From Paracoccus endophyticus (GTDB lineage Bacteria > Pseudomonadota > Alphaproteobacteria > Rhodobacterales > Rhodobacteraceae): a stretch of DNA of 64,000 nt. The notes beneath the pieces are model-generated. The model ran no database searches. It saw only the letters and a list, made by a program, of their open reading frames with translations, and was not told where the DNA came from. Made by a program: the position numbers and the translations under genes. The stretch spans positions 24,493 to 88,492 of the forward strand of contig NZ_QLUV01000011.1 of NCBI RefSeq assembly GCF_003286075.1. The letters run 5' to 3'. Positions within the stretch are counted from its first letter, which is position 1; every line of letters begins with the position of its first letter. Shown here in pieces: positions 8,788 through 19,968 of the stretch.

Positions 8788-9624
8788 ATGGAAACGCAGT
8801 TCTTCACCGCGCCCGACGGCGCCCGTCTGGCCTATCGCGATCAGGGCGCGGGCCTGCCGGTCCTGTGCCTGGCCGGGCTGACGCGCAGCATGGACGATTT
8901 CGATTACCTTGCGCCGACGCTGGCCGACTGCCGGATGATCCGCATGGATTACCGCGGGCGCGGCCAGTCGGACTGGACGGGGGCGGACACCTATACCGTC
9001 CCGGTCGAGGGCGCGGACGCGCTGGCGCTGCTGGATCACCTGGGGATCGGCCGCGCGGCGGTCGTCGGCACCTCGCGCGGGGGGCTGATCGCCATGTATC
9101 TGGCGGCGGTGGCGAAAGACCGGCTGCTGGGCGTCTGCCTGAACGACGTGGGCCCCCAGCTGCGGCGCGAGGGGCTGGAGGCGATCAAGGACTATGTCGG
9201 CCGCCGCCCCACCGTCCGCACGCTGGCCGAGGTGGCCGAGCGCCTGCCCCAGACCCTGCGCGGCTTTGGCGAGGTGCCCCATGGCCGGTGGGAGGAGGAG
9301 GCCGCGCGCCTGTATCGCCAGGTCGAGGACGGCGTGAACCTGACCTATGACCCCGCCCTGCGCGAGTCCTTCCTGGCCGCGTTCCAGAACCCCGACGCCA
9401 CCGCCTGGCCCCTGTTCGACGCGCTCGAAGGTCTGCCACTGGCGCTGATCCACGGCGAGGGCTCGGACCTGCTGGGCGAGGACGCGGTCGAGGAGATGCG
9501 CCGGCGGCGGCCGGACATGATCTACGGCAAGGTGCCGGGGCGGGGGCATATCCCGTGGCTGGATGAGGGCGAGAGTGTGGCGGTGGTCAGGGATTGGGTG
9601 GGAAGGGTTCGGGAAGCATGCTGA
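8788..9624 (+). CDS. Alpha/beta hydrolase
   Basis: A 278-residue serine hydrolase of the alpha/beta fold. The oxyanion region is VLCLAGLTRSMDDF, the nucleophile elbow is GTSRGG, and the catalytic His is in GRGHIPWLDE, with an Asp likely in the preceding strand. YRGRGQSDW is a family hallmark. The ATG at 8788 is preceded by AGAAAGAGG; a longer open frame upstream overlaps fabI and is rejected. Substrate unknown. Its stop marks the edge of normal GC content: the DNA becomes AT-rich immediately after it. Confidence 0.88.
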   Translation: METQFFTAPDGARLAYRDQGAGLPVLCLAGLTRSMDDFDYLAPTLADCRMIRMDYRGRGQSDWTGADTYTVPVEGADALALLDHLGIGRAAVVGTSRGGLIAMYLAAVAKDRLLGVCLNDVGPQLRREGLEAIKDYVGRRPTVRTLAEVAERLPQTLRGFGEVPHGRWEEEAARLYRQVEDGVNLTYDPALRESFLAAFQNPDATAWPLFDALEGLPLALIHGEGSDLLGEDAVEEMRRRRPDMIYGKVPGRGHIPWLDEGESVAVVRDWVGRVREAC

Positions 9625-9676
9625 AGCCGAAGTAGAGAGTACGGTATGCCCTTAGTATAAACTAGTCGGCAGAAAG

Positions 9677-9710
9677 GGCCGAACGGCACGTGCAGCACAT
9701 GCCATTCGCC
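9677..9710 (-). terminator. Imperfect inverted repeat, possible terminator at the islet edge
   Basis: GGCCGAACGGCACGTGC is almost complementary to GCACATGCCATTCGCC with one or two bases between, forming a roughly 16-bp stem with G-U pairs and one bulge. On the minus strand it begins about 25 bases after the YaaC-like gene and is followed by CTTTCT. It could terminate that gene. Confidence 0.45.
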
Positions 9711-9734
9711 TTCGTTCGACGCTGAAAGACACCT

Positions 9735-11099
9735 CTACTCCAATGTGCTCTCTTGGACAACGGGATTATATCGGGACAGGCATCTCAGCACCAATAATAA
9801 GAATTTTCTCTCAAAATTTGAAAAATAATGACGCGTGAGAAGAGATGTGTCTGTAGAAACTTCGTTTAGTATAACGTTTCCCCACTCCTCTGGGCGATAT
9901 CGCATTATGCAGGAGTAGATGTGATTAAGAAGAAAATGAACGCAGACTTCAGGCAGCAGGATTGGATAGAATGGATTTTCGATATACGATAGCCGGCCAC
10001 TAACATCAGAGTATATCAATGCTTTAACGTCTGCTGATTTCGTAGCCGGGACAGGAACGATATACTTGCCAAATCTTTCTGTTATCTCGAAGCTTTCGAA
10101 AGATTTTTCTACACTTTCTCGTGTAGGCAAGGATGTTCCATCTCCAATTTGAAACTCCCATGTAAGTGCACGAGGGTTGTTGGCATTAACAATCTCTAGC
10201 GGGAAAGCCCGAGACCGACGCCCAGTCATTAGAGAGTAATAGTTTGTCATTTCTGGGAGCATGCTAAGCAATGTGCCAATGCTAGCATCTATTCGAGTAC
10301 TATAAAAAGCCTTGATGCTCTCGGTTAGGTTTTGCGTGAATTCAATGGATTTGGTTTGAATAGCGTGAGTAGGGAAGGATGAGAACAATTCGCTAAACGT
10401 ACCCGTTGGACTATCTCCCCCAAATTGACACTGGACTTTATCTGGAAGGTAAACCATTCCATGAGAACTTGGAAGATTATCCTTCCCAAACCTGATTGGA
10501 TTATTTAGAATGATCATTCCATATGAGTAGGCTGTTACCGAATAGAAGTGGTTCAGCGGCTTAACCATCAAAGATCCGCTGCACCCCGCGAAATACAGCT
10601 CCCTTCCCTGGCTAAAGCAGTTCTTTAGCTTCGCCGCTTCTTCGTTTCCAATTCCGGCATTCTTAGTGGTTCCAGTTGTGAGCTTTCTTCGTTTATATAA
10701 AGACCTGATTTGCTCAACATTCTCCAAACTTTCGACCAACTCAGCTAGAGAGCTCTTATAGTCGATGGCATCAAGAGGCAAAAGCTTATACATTGCTTCC
10801 TGACTCAAGCGAGCAGCAACTTCGGCGCGAAGCATATGAGCATAACGAGCTCGTGAATACTTGCTGTCCTTGGGGCTTTCTATACCCTGCTCTCTCATCA
10901 TCGCAGGCAAGCCTCCCGGGCGGATTTTCTGATCTTCTACAGAAAGGGACTTCCACTCCTCCTGCACCCGTTCATAAGCTTTTATCAACGCCTCATAGTC
11001 AGTCTCAAAATCAAAAATCGGCTGTCCCTGAGCTCGATTTTCGACCATCACGAAGTCATCACTTAGAATCTTTTCAATTGCACTATCAGCTTTTTGCAT
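9735..11099 (-). CDS. YaaC-like protein on an AT-rich islet
   Basis: A 454-residue protein with no signal peptide or membrane segment. The central part ([15 protein letters not shown] ... [19 protein letters not shown]) and the C-terminal part ([20 protein letters not shown] followed by YRPEEWG) recall the YaaC family (Bacillus YaaC, function unknown): a helical domain of the form plllYY.l..l, then a late helix ending RYrPe.W. Base composition is strikingly AT-rich and codon use (AAA, TTT, ATA, AGA) is foreign to both flanks, so the gene was probably acquired. I chose the ATG at 11099: GAGGGGGTG stands just upstream, inside thyX. The open frame also allows a TTG 15 bases earlier. It overlaps thyX by 14 bases. 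Function is unknown; an accessory or defence role is a guess. Confidence 0.7.
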   Translation of the reverse strand: MQKADSAIEKILSDDFVMVENRAQGQPIFDFETDYEALIKAYERVQEEWKSLSVEDQKIRPGGLPAMMREQGIESPKDSKYSRARYAHMLRAEVAARLSQEAMYKLLPLDAIDYKSSLAELVESLENVEQIRSLYKRRKLTTGTTKNAGIGNEEAAKLKNCFSQGRELYFAGCSGSLMVKPLNHFYSVTAYSYGMIILNNPIRFGKDNLPSSHGMVYLPDKVQCQFGGDSPTGTFSELFSSFPTHAIQTKSIEFTQNLTESIKAFYSTRIDASIGTLLSMLPEMTNYYSLMTGRRSRAFPLEIVNANNPRALTWEFQIGDGTSLPTRESVEKSFESFEITERFGKYIVPVPATKSADVKALIYSDVSGRLSYIENPFYPILLPEVCVHFLLNHIYSCIMRYRPEEWGNVILNEVSTDTSLLTRHYFSNFERKFLLLVLRCLSRYNPVVQESTLE

Positions 11100-12000
11100 T
11101 CCACACCCCCTCAAACTCCCGCCACTCGCCCTTGCTCATCCCGCTGGTCTCCTGCGTCACCGTCTCGCCAGCCAAGCGCCGCTTCAGCACCTCCACGGCC
11201 TTCCCGGACAACGACACCCCGCCCAGCCGATAGTCCTCGAAGGCCGCATAGGCCAGCGGGACCCAATCCGCCACGATCCGGCACATCGCCTCGGCATAGA
11301 CGCGGATCTCGTATTGCGCGTGGGCGTCGGCGCGCAGGCGCAGGAAGTGGAACAGGTTGTGCAGGTCGGTCTTCCAGTACCACTGGGTATAGATGTTCGC
11401 CGGCAGGTTCATCCGCGCCAGTTCCCGCGCCAGGCCCTGCTGGCCGTCCTGCGACAGCATCCCCTCGTAATGGTCATAGGCGCGCATGGCGTCGTCCCGC
11501 AGGATGTCCAGGACGCGCTGCGCCTCGGGGCCCGACAGCACCGCGCCCCGGCCCTGGTTGTTGACCGTGGATTGCGCGGCCAGCTGTTCCGGGGCGGGGA
11601 TATAGAACTCGCGGTCGAGGATCGAATAGCGCGCCGAATATTCGTTCACGTTCGCGGTGCGGTGCCTGATCCACTGGCGCGCGACAAAGACGGGCAGCTT
11701 GACGTGGAACTTGACCTCGCACATCTCGAACGGGGTCGAGTGCCAGTGCCGCATCAGATAGCGGATCAGCCCCTCGTCGTTCTGCACGGCCTTGGTGCCG
11801 CGGCCATAGCTGACCCGCGCCGCCTGCACGATGGCCGAATCGTCGCCCATGTAGTCGATGACCCGCAACAGCCCGTGGTCCAGGACCGGATGGGCCACGT
11901 ACAGGTGCCGCTCCATCCCTTCGCTGACGGCGCGCAGGGTGGGGCGCGGGGTGGCGCGGGCCTCGTCGATCTCGGCCTGTTGGTCGGGGGTCAGGGGCAT
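11086..12000 (-). CDS. thyX: Flavin-dependent thymidylate synthase ThyX
   Basis: Makes dTMP from dUMP with FAD, NADPH and methylene-tetrahydrofolate. The 304-residue protein carries the ThyX signature [15 protein letters not shown] at residues 112-126, the upstream [19 protein letters not shown] and the downstream [20 protein letters not shown] at 12000 has AAAGGA nine bases upstream. The last residues (EGVWNAKS) are encoded where the sequence switches to AT-rich, and the stop lies inside the YaaC-like gene, so the tail may have been altered by the insertion. No thyA is visible in the window. Confidence 0.95.
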   Translation of the reverse strand: MPLTPDQQAEIDEARATPRPTLRAVSEGMERHLYVAHPVLDHGLLRVIDYMGDDSAIVQAARVSYGRGTKAVQNDEGLIRYLMRHWHSTPFEMCEVKFHVKLPVFVARQWIRHRTANVNEYSARYSILDREFYIPAPEQLAAQSTVNNQGRGAVLSGPEAQRVLDILRDDAMRAYDHYEGMLSQDGQQGLARELARMNLPANIYTQWYWKTDLHNLFHFLRLRADAHAQYEIRVYAEAMCRIVADWVPLAYAAFEDYRLGGVSLSGKAVEVLKRRLAGETVTQETSGMSKGEWREFEGVWNAKS

Positions 12001-12126
12001 GGTCGGTCCTTTGCAACGGTGCCCACTTGTGGACCGCCGCGCGGCACCGCGTCCAGAGGGGCGCCCCCCTCTGGCCCAGGGCGTGCGGGCGTGGCACGAT
12101 GCGCCCCAGGCCAAGGGGGAACACCG

Positions 12127-12555
12127 ATGAAGATCCGCTATCTGCACACGATGGTCCGCGTCGCCGACCTGGACGCCACGATGCGATTCTTTGCGCTGCT
12201 GGGGTTGGTCGAGACGCGGCGGATCGACAACGACAAGGGCCGCTTCACCCTGGTCTTCATGGCGCCCCCTGGACAGGACGACACGCCCGTCGAGCTGACG
12301 TGGAACTGGGACGGCGACGACGGCCTGCCATCCGACAGCCGGCATTTCGGCCATCTCGCCTATCAGGTCGAGAACATCTACGCGATGTGCCAGCGGCTGA
12401 TGGACGCGGGCGTGACGATCAACCGCCCGCCGCGCGACGGGCACATGGCGTTCGTCCGCAGCCCCGACAACATCTCGATCGAGCTGCTGCAGGAAGGCGA
12501 GAGCCTGCCCCCGCAGGAGCCCTGGGCCAGCATGCCGAACACCGGCCACTGGTAA
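12127..12555 (+). CDS. gloA: Lactoylglutathione lyase (glyoxalase I)
   Basis: A 142-residue vicinal-oxygen-chelate protein converting the methylglyoxal-glutathione hemithioacetal to S-lactoylglutathione. Expected metal ligands are visible: His7 (YLHTMVRV), Glu in PVELTWNW, His in FGHLAYQV and Glu in [25 protein letters not shown] and [12 protein letters not shown] are typical GloA segments. ATG at 12127 follows GGGGGAACACCG. It is divergent from thyX with about 125 bases between them. Confidence 0.92.
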   Translation: MKIRYLHTMVRVADLDATMRFFALLGLVETRRIDNDKGRFTLVFMAPPGQDDTPVELTWNWDGDDGLPSDSRHFGHLAYQVENIYAMCQRLMDAGVTINRPPRDGHMAFVRSPDNISIELLQEGESLPPQEPWASMPNTGHW

Positions 12556-12570
12556 GGACACCGCCCGCCT

Positions 12571-14712
<2,142 letters not shown>

Positions 14713-14789
14713 CCGTGCGCCCGGGCCACGGCCGGAACCGGACAGGCCAGCCGGCGTTGGCCCCGGAAACTCTTTGAAAGGACAAGGAC

Positions 14790-15173
14790 ATGCTGCCCCA
14801 CAACGCTCTGGTCGTGGTTGCCGACGGCCATCAGGCCGTGCTGTTTCGCAACGTCGCCCCGCAGGGCATCGACCTGCACGAGGTCGAGCGGCTTTCCCCC
14901 CAGCACCTGCAGGACGAAAGCCAGGGCAAGCAGCCCAACGAGACGACCCCCCGGGACGAGGACGAGGCGACGTTCGCCAAGCAGCTGGCGGAGCGGCTGA
15001 ACACCTTGGTGCTGCAGAACAAGGTGGACGCGCTGGCGGTGATCGCCGACCCCTCGACCCTGGGGTCGATGCGCAAGCACTATCACAAGATGCTGGAACA
15101 GAAGCTGGTCAAGGAATTGCCCAAGACGCTGACCGGCGCCACCGGGGAAGACATCGCGCGGGCGCTGGCCTGA
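14790..15173 (+). CDS. Host attachment-like (baeRF) protein
   Basis: A 127-residue protein matching the family annotated as protein required for attachment to host cells: it starts LPHNALVVVADGHQAVLFRN, contains a charged middle (DESQGKQPNETTPRDEDEAT) and ends with AVIADPSTLGSMRKHYHKML and LPKTLTGATGEDIARAL. The fold is related to the release-factor eRF1 domain 2/baeRF group. The biochemical role is not established; a stress role is possible. A strong SD-like AAAGGACAAGGAC precedes the ATG. Confidence 0.8.
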   Translation: MLPHNALVVVADGHQAVLFRNVAPQGIDLHEVERLSPQHLQDESQGKQPNETTPRDEDEATFAKQLAERLNTLVLQNKVDALAVIADPSTLGSMRKHYHKMLEQKLVKELPKTLTGATGEDIARALA

Positions 15174-15303
15174 TGCGGGCCCCGGTCTGATGATCCGGGC
15201 CCGGGGTGGCCGGGATCGCGGCCGCCCCGCTGCGCGGCCGGACGGATGACCACCATCGGCCGGCGTGCGCAGGGGCGCGCGGGCGTCAGCGGGTCAGGCC
15301 GCT

Positions 15304-16866
15304 GTGAAAAGGCCGCGGCGCAAGGTGTTGACGACGATCCTGATCCTGCTTTGCCTGTGCGTGGCGGCTCTGCTGGTCGCGCATGTCGTCTTTCGCCCGC
15401 CGCCCCTGACCGGGCGCAGCGTCAGCACGACCATCCCCGCCTCTGACCGCACCGCGCTGGGCCGGACCGTCCGCGCCGCGGCGGCGGGCGGGCCCCACGA
15501 CAGCGGGGTGACGCCGCTGCTGACCGGGCTGGATGCCCTGGGCGCGCGCATCGCGGTCATCCGCGCGGCCGAGGAAACGCTGGACCTGCAATACTATATC
15601 TGGCAGCGCGACGCGACGGGGCTGACGCTGCTGACCGAACTGCGCGCGGCGGCCGACCGGGGCGTTCGCATCCGGTTGCTGCTGGACGACAACGGCATCG
15701 CGGGCCTGGACGCGGATCTTGCCGCGCTGAACACCCTGCCCACGGTCGAGGTGCGGCTGTTCAACCCGTTCATCCTGCGCCGCCCCAAGTCGCTGGGCTA
15801 TGCCTTCGACTTTCTGCGGCTGAACCGCCGGATGCACAACAAGTCGCTGACGGCGGATGGTGCGGTCACGATCCTGGGCGGGCGCAACATCGGCGACATC
15901 TATTTCTCGTTCGGGGCGGGCCCGCATTACCTGGACACCGACGTGCTGGCGGTGGGGGCTGTCGCCGCGGATGCGGGGGCGGACTTCGATGGCTACTGGG
16001 CATCCGGTTCGGCCTATCCGGCGGAACTGATCCTGTCGGACGCGCCGGGTGGGCTGGAACGCACGCAGGCGGATGCCAACCGCCTGACCGCCGGTCCCGC
16101 GTGGGCCGCGCACCTGGACGCCGTGCGCTCGGCCCCCCTGATGGAGCGGCTGGCCCGCGGGGGCGAGATCGTCGAGTGGGCCCCCGTCACGCTGATGAGC
16201 GACGATCCCGCCAAGGGGCTGGGCAAGGTCCGCAACCGCGACCTGCTGTATGCCCAGCTGATGCGGCTGATGGCGGCGCCCGGCCGGTCCGTGGACATCG
16301 TCTCGGCCTATTTCGTGCCGGGGCGGCGGCTGACCGAACGCCTGGCCCGCCTGGCGCGAGAGGGACGGCGCGTGCGCGTCCTGACGAACTCGCAAGAGGC
16401 GACGGACGTGCTGGTCGTCCATTCGGCCTATGTGAAATACCGACCCGCCCTGCTGCAGGGCGGGGTCACGCTGTTCGAGATGCGGGCCACCGCCGGCACC
16501 CCCCGAGAGCCGCGCGTGCCCGGCGCCTCGACCCGCGCCAGCCTGCATTCCAAGACCGTGACGATCGACGGCGAGCTGATCTTCATCGGCTCGTTCAACC
16601 TCGATCCCAGGTCGGTGATGCTGAACACCGAAATGGGCGTGCTGATCGAAAGCCGCCGCGTCGCGGCGCTGGTGAACGAAGGGCTGGACCGCGTCCTGCC
16701 CACGCTGTCCTATGGCCCGGTGCTGGACGAGCGCGGCCGGATCGTCTGGCAGCAGCCCGCCGGCGACGACCCGGTGCTGATCCACAAGACCGAGCCGGGC
16801 ACCAACCTGGCCGAGCGGGTGTTCCTGTGGCTGCTGGGCCGCCTGCCCATCGAGTGGCTGCTGTAA
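15304..16866 (+). CDS. Membrane-anchored phospholipase D-like / cardiolipin synthase-like protein
   Basis: A 520-residue protein with a basic N-terminus and one membrane segment (VLTTILILLCLCVAALLVAH), then two PLD domains. The HKD motifs are MHNKSLTADGAVTILGGRN and LHSKTVTIDGELIFIGSFN, each with the downstream GGRN or GSFN. LDLQYYIWQRDATG is typical of ClsC/YmdC-like proteins. Likely phospholipid head-group transfer at the inner membrane. Start chosen at GTG 15304 because it gives a normal short basic leader; a GTG 13 codons upstream is possible. The C-terminus LLGRLPIEWLL is characteristic of the family. Confidence 0.87.
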   Translation: MKRPRRKVLTTILILLCLCVAALLVAHVVFRPPPLTGRSVSTTIPASDRTALGRTVRAAAAGGPHDSGVTPLLTGLDALGARIAVIRAAEETLDLQYYIWQRDATGLTLLTELRAAADRGVRIRLLLDDNGIAGLDADLAALNTLPTVEVRLFNPFILRRPKSLGYAFDFLRLNRRMHNKSLTADGAVTILGGRNIGDIYFSFGAGPHYLDTDVLAVGAVAADAGADFDGYWASGSAYPAELILSDAPGGLERTQADANRLTAGPAWAAHLDAVRSAPLMERLARGGEIVEWAPVTLMSDDPAKGLGKVRNRDLLYAQLMRLMAAPGRSVDIVSAYFVPGRRLTERLARLAREGRRVRVLTNSQEATDVLVVHSAYVKYRPALLQGGVTLFEMRATAGTPREPRVPGASTRASLHSKTVTIDGELIFIGSFNLDPRSVMLNTEMGVLIESRRVAALVNEGLDRVLPTLSYGPVLDERGRIVWQQPAGDDPVLIHKTEPGTNLAERVFLWLLGRLPIEWLL

Positions 16867-16912
16867 AGGCTGGCGCGCGCGTCCGCCCGCATCCGGCCCC
16901 AGACGGCCCTTG

Positions 16913-19060
16913 TCAGGCCGAGGCTGCCTGCCGCTTGGCCGCGCGCCGGGCGGCGTGCAGCAGCGGCTCGGTATAGCCCGACGGCTGGTCGGCCCCCGTC
17001 AGGATCAGGTCGCGGGCGGCGTTGAACGCAGGCCCGTCCAGCGCGGGCGCCATCGGGCGATAGGCCGGGTCCCCCGCGTTCTGCTGGTCCACCTTGGCCG
17101 CCATCCGCGCCAGCGAATCCTGCACCTGCGCCGTTGTGATGATCCCGTGCATGAGCCAGTTCGCCAGATGCTGCGAGGAAATCCGCAGCGTCGCGCGATC
17201 CTCCATCAGCGCCACGTCGTCGATGTCGGGCACCTTGGAACAGCCGACGCCCTGATCGACCCAGCGCACGACATAGCCCAGGATCGACTGGCACGAATTG
17301 TCGATCTCGTGCGCGACCTCGGCCTCGGACAGGTTCGCGCCCGCCAGCAGCGGCGGCGTCAGCAGGGCGCTGCGGGACGGCGGCGTCCGGCCGGCCAGCG
17401 ACTGCTGCACCGCGGCCACATCGACCAGGTGGTAATGCGTCGCGTGCAGCGTGGCCGCGGTGGGCGAGGGCACCCAGGCGGTGCTGGCCCCGGCGCGCGG
17501 ATGGGCGATCTTGGCCTCCAGCATGGCGGCCATGTCGTCGGGGCGCGCCCACATGCCCTTGCCGATCTGCGCCCGGCCCGCCAGCCCCAGCGCCAGCCCG
17601 GTGTCCACGTTGCCCGCCTCGTACGCGGCCAGCCAGGGCTGGTCCTTCATCGCGGCCTTGGGCACCACCGGCCCGGCCTGCATCGAGGTGTGGATCTCGT
17701 CGCCCGTGCGGTCCAGAAAGCCCGTGTTGATGAACACGCAGCGCTCGCGCACCGCGGCGATGCAGGCGGCCAGGTTGGCCGATGTCCGGCGCTCCTCGTC
17801 CATGACGCCCAGCTTGACGGTGTTGGCGGGCAGGCCCAGCACCTGCTCGACACGCCCGTACAGCCGGTCGGCAAAGGCCACCTCGTCGGGGCCGTGCATC
17901 TTGGGCTTGACCACATAGACCGACCCGGCGCGGCTGTTTCTGGGCCCGTCCGTCCGGTTCAGGTCGTGCATCGCCGCGGCCACCGTCACCATCGCGTCCA
18001 TGATCCCCTCGGGCGTTTCCTGCCCGTCCAGCAGCACCGCGTCGGTGGTCATCAGATGACCCACGTTGCGCACCAGCAGGACGGCGCGCCCGGGATGCGT
18101 GGCCGGCCGGCCCTGCGGGTCGAGATAGTCGATGTCGGGGTTCAGCCGCCGGGTCATCGTCCGGCCGCCCTTGTCGAAGGTCTCGGCCAGATCGCCGCGC
18201 ATCAGGCCCAGCCAGGCGCGATAGACATGCACCTTGTCGTCGGCATCGACGGCGGCGACGCTGTCCTCGGCGTCCTGGATGGCGGTCAGCGCGCTTTCCA
18301 GCAGAACATCGGCGATGCCCGCGGGATCGTCGCGGCCGATGATGCTGTCGCGGTCCACGACGATGCGGATCATCAGCCCGTTGACCCGCAGGAACACGTC
18401 GCCGCCGTCGGTATAGCCGGCGAACTGCGCCGGATCGGCCAGCGTCGTCGCCGCTGCGCCCGCCGTCACCCGCAGCGCGCCGTCGGCGACCGCCAGCCCG
18501 GTGACGTCGGCCCAGCGCGCGCCGTCCAACGGTGCCACGCGGTCCAGATGCGCGCGCGCCCAGGCGATCACCTGCGCCCCCCGCGCGGCGTCATAGCCGC
18601 CCGGCGCGGCGCCGCCCGGCAGCGCGTCGGTGCCATAGAGCGCATCGTACAGCGATCCCCAGCGCGCGTTCGCCGCGTTCAGCGCAAAGCGGGCGTTGCT
18701 GACCGGCACGACCAGCTGCGGCCCGGCCATGCCCGCGATCTCGGGGTCCACGTTCCGGGTGTCGACGCGGAACGGCGCAGGCGGGGGCACCAGATAGCCG
18801 ATCCCGGTCAGGAACGCCTCATACGCGGCGGCATCATGGGGCTGGCCGCGGCGGGCGCGGTGCCAGTCGTCGATCTGGCGCTGCAACTCGGCGCGGCGGT
18901 CCAGCAGGGCACGGTTGTCCGGCCCCAGGTCGCGCAGGATCGCGGCATAGCCCGACCAGAAGGCGTCTGCCGTGACCCCGGCGATCAGCACCTCGTCTTC
19001 GACCAGACGCGCCAGTTGGGCGGCGACGGACAGGCCGTGGCGTTCGACATAATGGGTCAT
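16913..19060 (-). CDS. glcB: Malate synthase G
   Basis: Condenses glyoxylate with acetyl-CoA to malate, closing glyoxylate assimilation. The 715-residue length and sequence match the single-chain G isoform: [79 protein letters not shown] and [16 protein letters not shown] [23 protein letters not shown] at 19060 has AGGAGAA upstream; the frame stays open far beyond, across parC antisense, which I reject as coding. Isocitrate lyase is not in the window. The divergent IclR-type gene is a plausible regulator. Confidence 0.95.
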   Translation of the reverse strand: MTHYVERHGLSVAAQLARLVEDEVLIAGVTADAFWSGYAAILRDLGPDNRALLDRRAELQRQIDDWHRARRGQPHDAAAYEAFLTGIGYLVPPPAPFRVDTRNVDPEIAGMAGPQLVVPVSNARFALNAANARWGSLYDALYGTDALPGGAAPGGYDAARGAQVIAWARAHLDRVAPLDGARWADVTGLAVADGALRVTAGAAATTLADPAQFAGYTDGGDVFLRVNGLMIRIVVDRDSIIGRDDPAGIADVLLESALTAIQDAEDSVAAVDADDKVHVYRAWLGLMRGDLAETFDKGGRTMTRRLNPDIDYLDPQGRPATHPGRAVLLVRNVGHLMTTDAVLLDGQETPEGIMDAMVTVAAAMHDLNRTDGPRNSRAGSVYVVKPKMHGPDEVAFADRLYGRVEQVLGLPANTVKLGVMDEERRTSANLAACIAAVRERCVFINTGFLDRTGDEIHTSMQAGPVVPKAAMKDQPWLAAYEAGNVDTGLALGLAGRAQIGKGMWARPDDMAAMLEAKIAHPRAGASTAWVPSPTAATLHATHYHLVDVAAVQQSLAGRTPPSRSALLTPPLLAGANLSEAEVAHEIDNSCQSILGYVVRWVDQGVGCSKVPDIDDVALMEDRATLRISSQHLANWLMHGIITTAQVQDSLARMAAKVDQQNAGDPAYRPMAPALDGPAFNAARDLILTGADQPSGYTEPLLHAARRAAKRQAASA

Positions 19061-19126
19061 GGCATTCTCCTGCGACTGGGCGGTGAATACCACCCGGCGC
19101 GGGCGGACGTGACAGGGCCGCGTATT

Positions 19127-19144
19127 TTTCCCATGATGCGGAAA
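19127..19144. promoter_or_regulatory. TTTCC-N8-GGAAA palindrome between glcB and the IclR-type gene
   Basis: This 18-base inverted repeat is the only clear dyad in the short divergent region. IclR-family proteins bind palindromes containing GGAAA/TTTCC half-sites (E. coli IclR has them in the opposite order), so it could be the operator of the adjacent regulator. No footprint exists; placement is by eye. Confidence 0.3.
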
Positions 19145-19165
19145 GTAGGCGAAGGGAGGGGGGCC

Positions 19166-19945
19166 ATGGCCGAGGCGCGGGACGGGGTTCAGTCGGTGGT
19201 GCGGGCGCTGTCGCTGTTGCGGCTGATCGGGCAGGCGGACGGCGGCACGCGGCTGAGCAATCTGGCACGGGCCGCGGGGCTGCCGGTGTCCACGGCGCAC
19301 CGGCTGCTGACCACGCTGGAGCAGCAGGGCTTCGCCCAGTTCGAGCCTGCCGGCGCTGTCTGGCACATCGGGCGCGAGGCGTTCTCGGCCGGCATGGCCT
19401 ATGGCCGCAAGCTCAGCTTCGTGGCCCCGGCCCTGCCGCTGCTGCGCCGCCTCCGCGACCTGACGCGCGAGACGGCGAACCTGGGCATCCTGGACGACGA
19501 CCACCTGATCACCCTCAGCCAGGTCGAAAGCCGGGAAATCCGCCGCGCCCTGTCGCCGCCCGGCCGTCGCGTGCCGGTGTTCTCGTCGGCGATGGGCAAG
19601 GCGATCCTGTCGACCTGGCGCGACGACGACATCCTGGCGCTGGCGGACCGCGCGGGGCTGCCGCCGCTGACGTCGAAAAGCCTGCGCACGCCGCAGGCGG
19701 TGCTGGACGACATCGCCCTGACCCGCCGCCGCGGCTGGGCCCTGGACGACGAGGAGTTCGGGATCGGCCTGCGCTGCCTTGCCGCGGTCGTGTGGTCGCC
19801 GCAGGGCGAGGCGGCCTGCGCGATCTCGATTTCCGGCGCGGCGGTGCGGCTGACGGACGACCGACTGGACGCGATGGGCGCGCGGGTCGGTCAGGCCGCG
19901 GCCGAGCTGACGGCGCTGCTGGGCGGCGCCGCCCCCGCCGACTGA
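19166..19945 (+). CDS. IclR-family transcriptional regulator
   Basis: A 259-residue regulator: N-terminal winged helix ([49 protein letters not shown]) and a C-terminal effector domain ([56 protein letters not shown]). Start at ATG 19166 is set by AGGGAGG; ATGs at 19133 and 19136 would add residues absent from the family. It faces glcB across about 100 bases, suggesting control of malate synthase in response to glyoxylate or another small acid, which is inference. Confidence 0.88.
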   Translation: MAEARDGVQSVVRALSLLRLIGQADGGTRLSNLARAAGLPVSTAHRLLTTLEQQGFAQFEPAGAVWHIGREAFSAGMAYGRKLSFVAPALPLLRRLRDLTRETANLGILDDDHLITLSQVESREIRRALSPPGRRVPVFSSAMGKAILSTWRDDDILALADRAGLPPLTSKSLRTPQAVLDDIALTRRRGWALDDEEFGIGLRCLAAVVWSPQGEAACAISISGAAVRLTDDRLDAMGARVGQAAAELTALLGGAAPAD

Positions 19946-19966
19946 TCCGCCGACTGATCCGCCGAC
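19937..19966. repeat. 12-bp tandem repeat across the regulator's stop codon
   Basis: GCCGACTGATCC occurs twice in tandem plus a third half copy. Each full copy carries a TGA in frame with the IclR-type gene, so the stop is effectively duplicated. It also lies immediately before the parC stop on the other strand. Probably a harmless slippage duplication. Confidence 0.6.
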
Positions 19967-19968
19967 GC

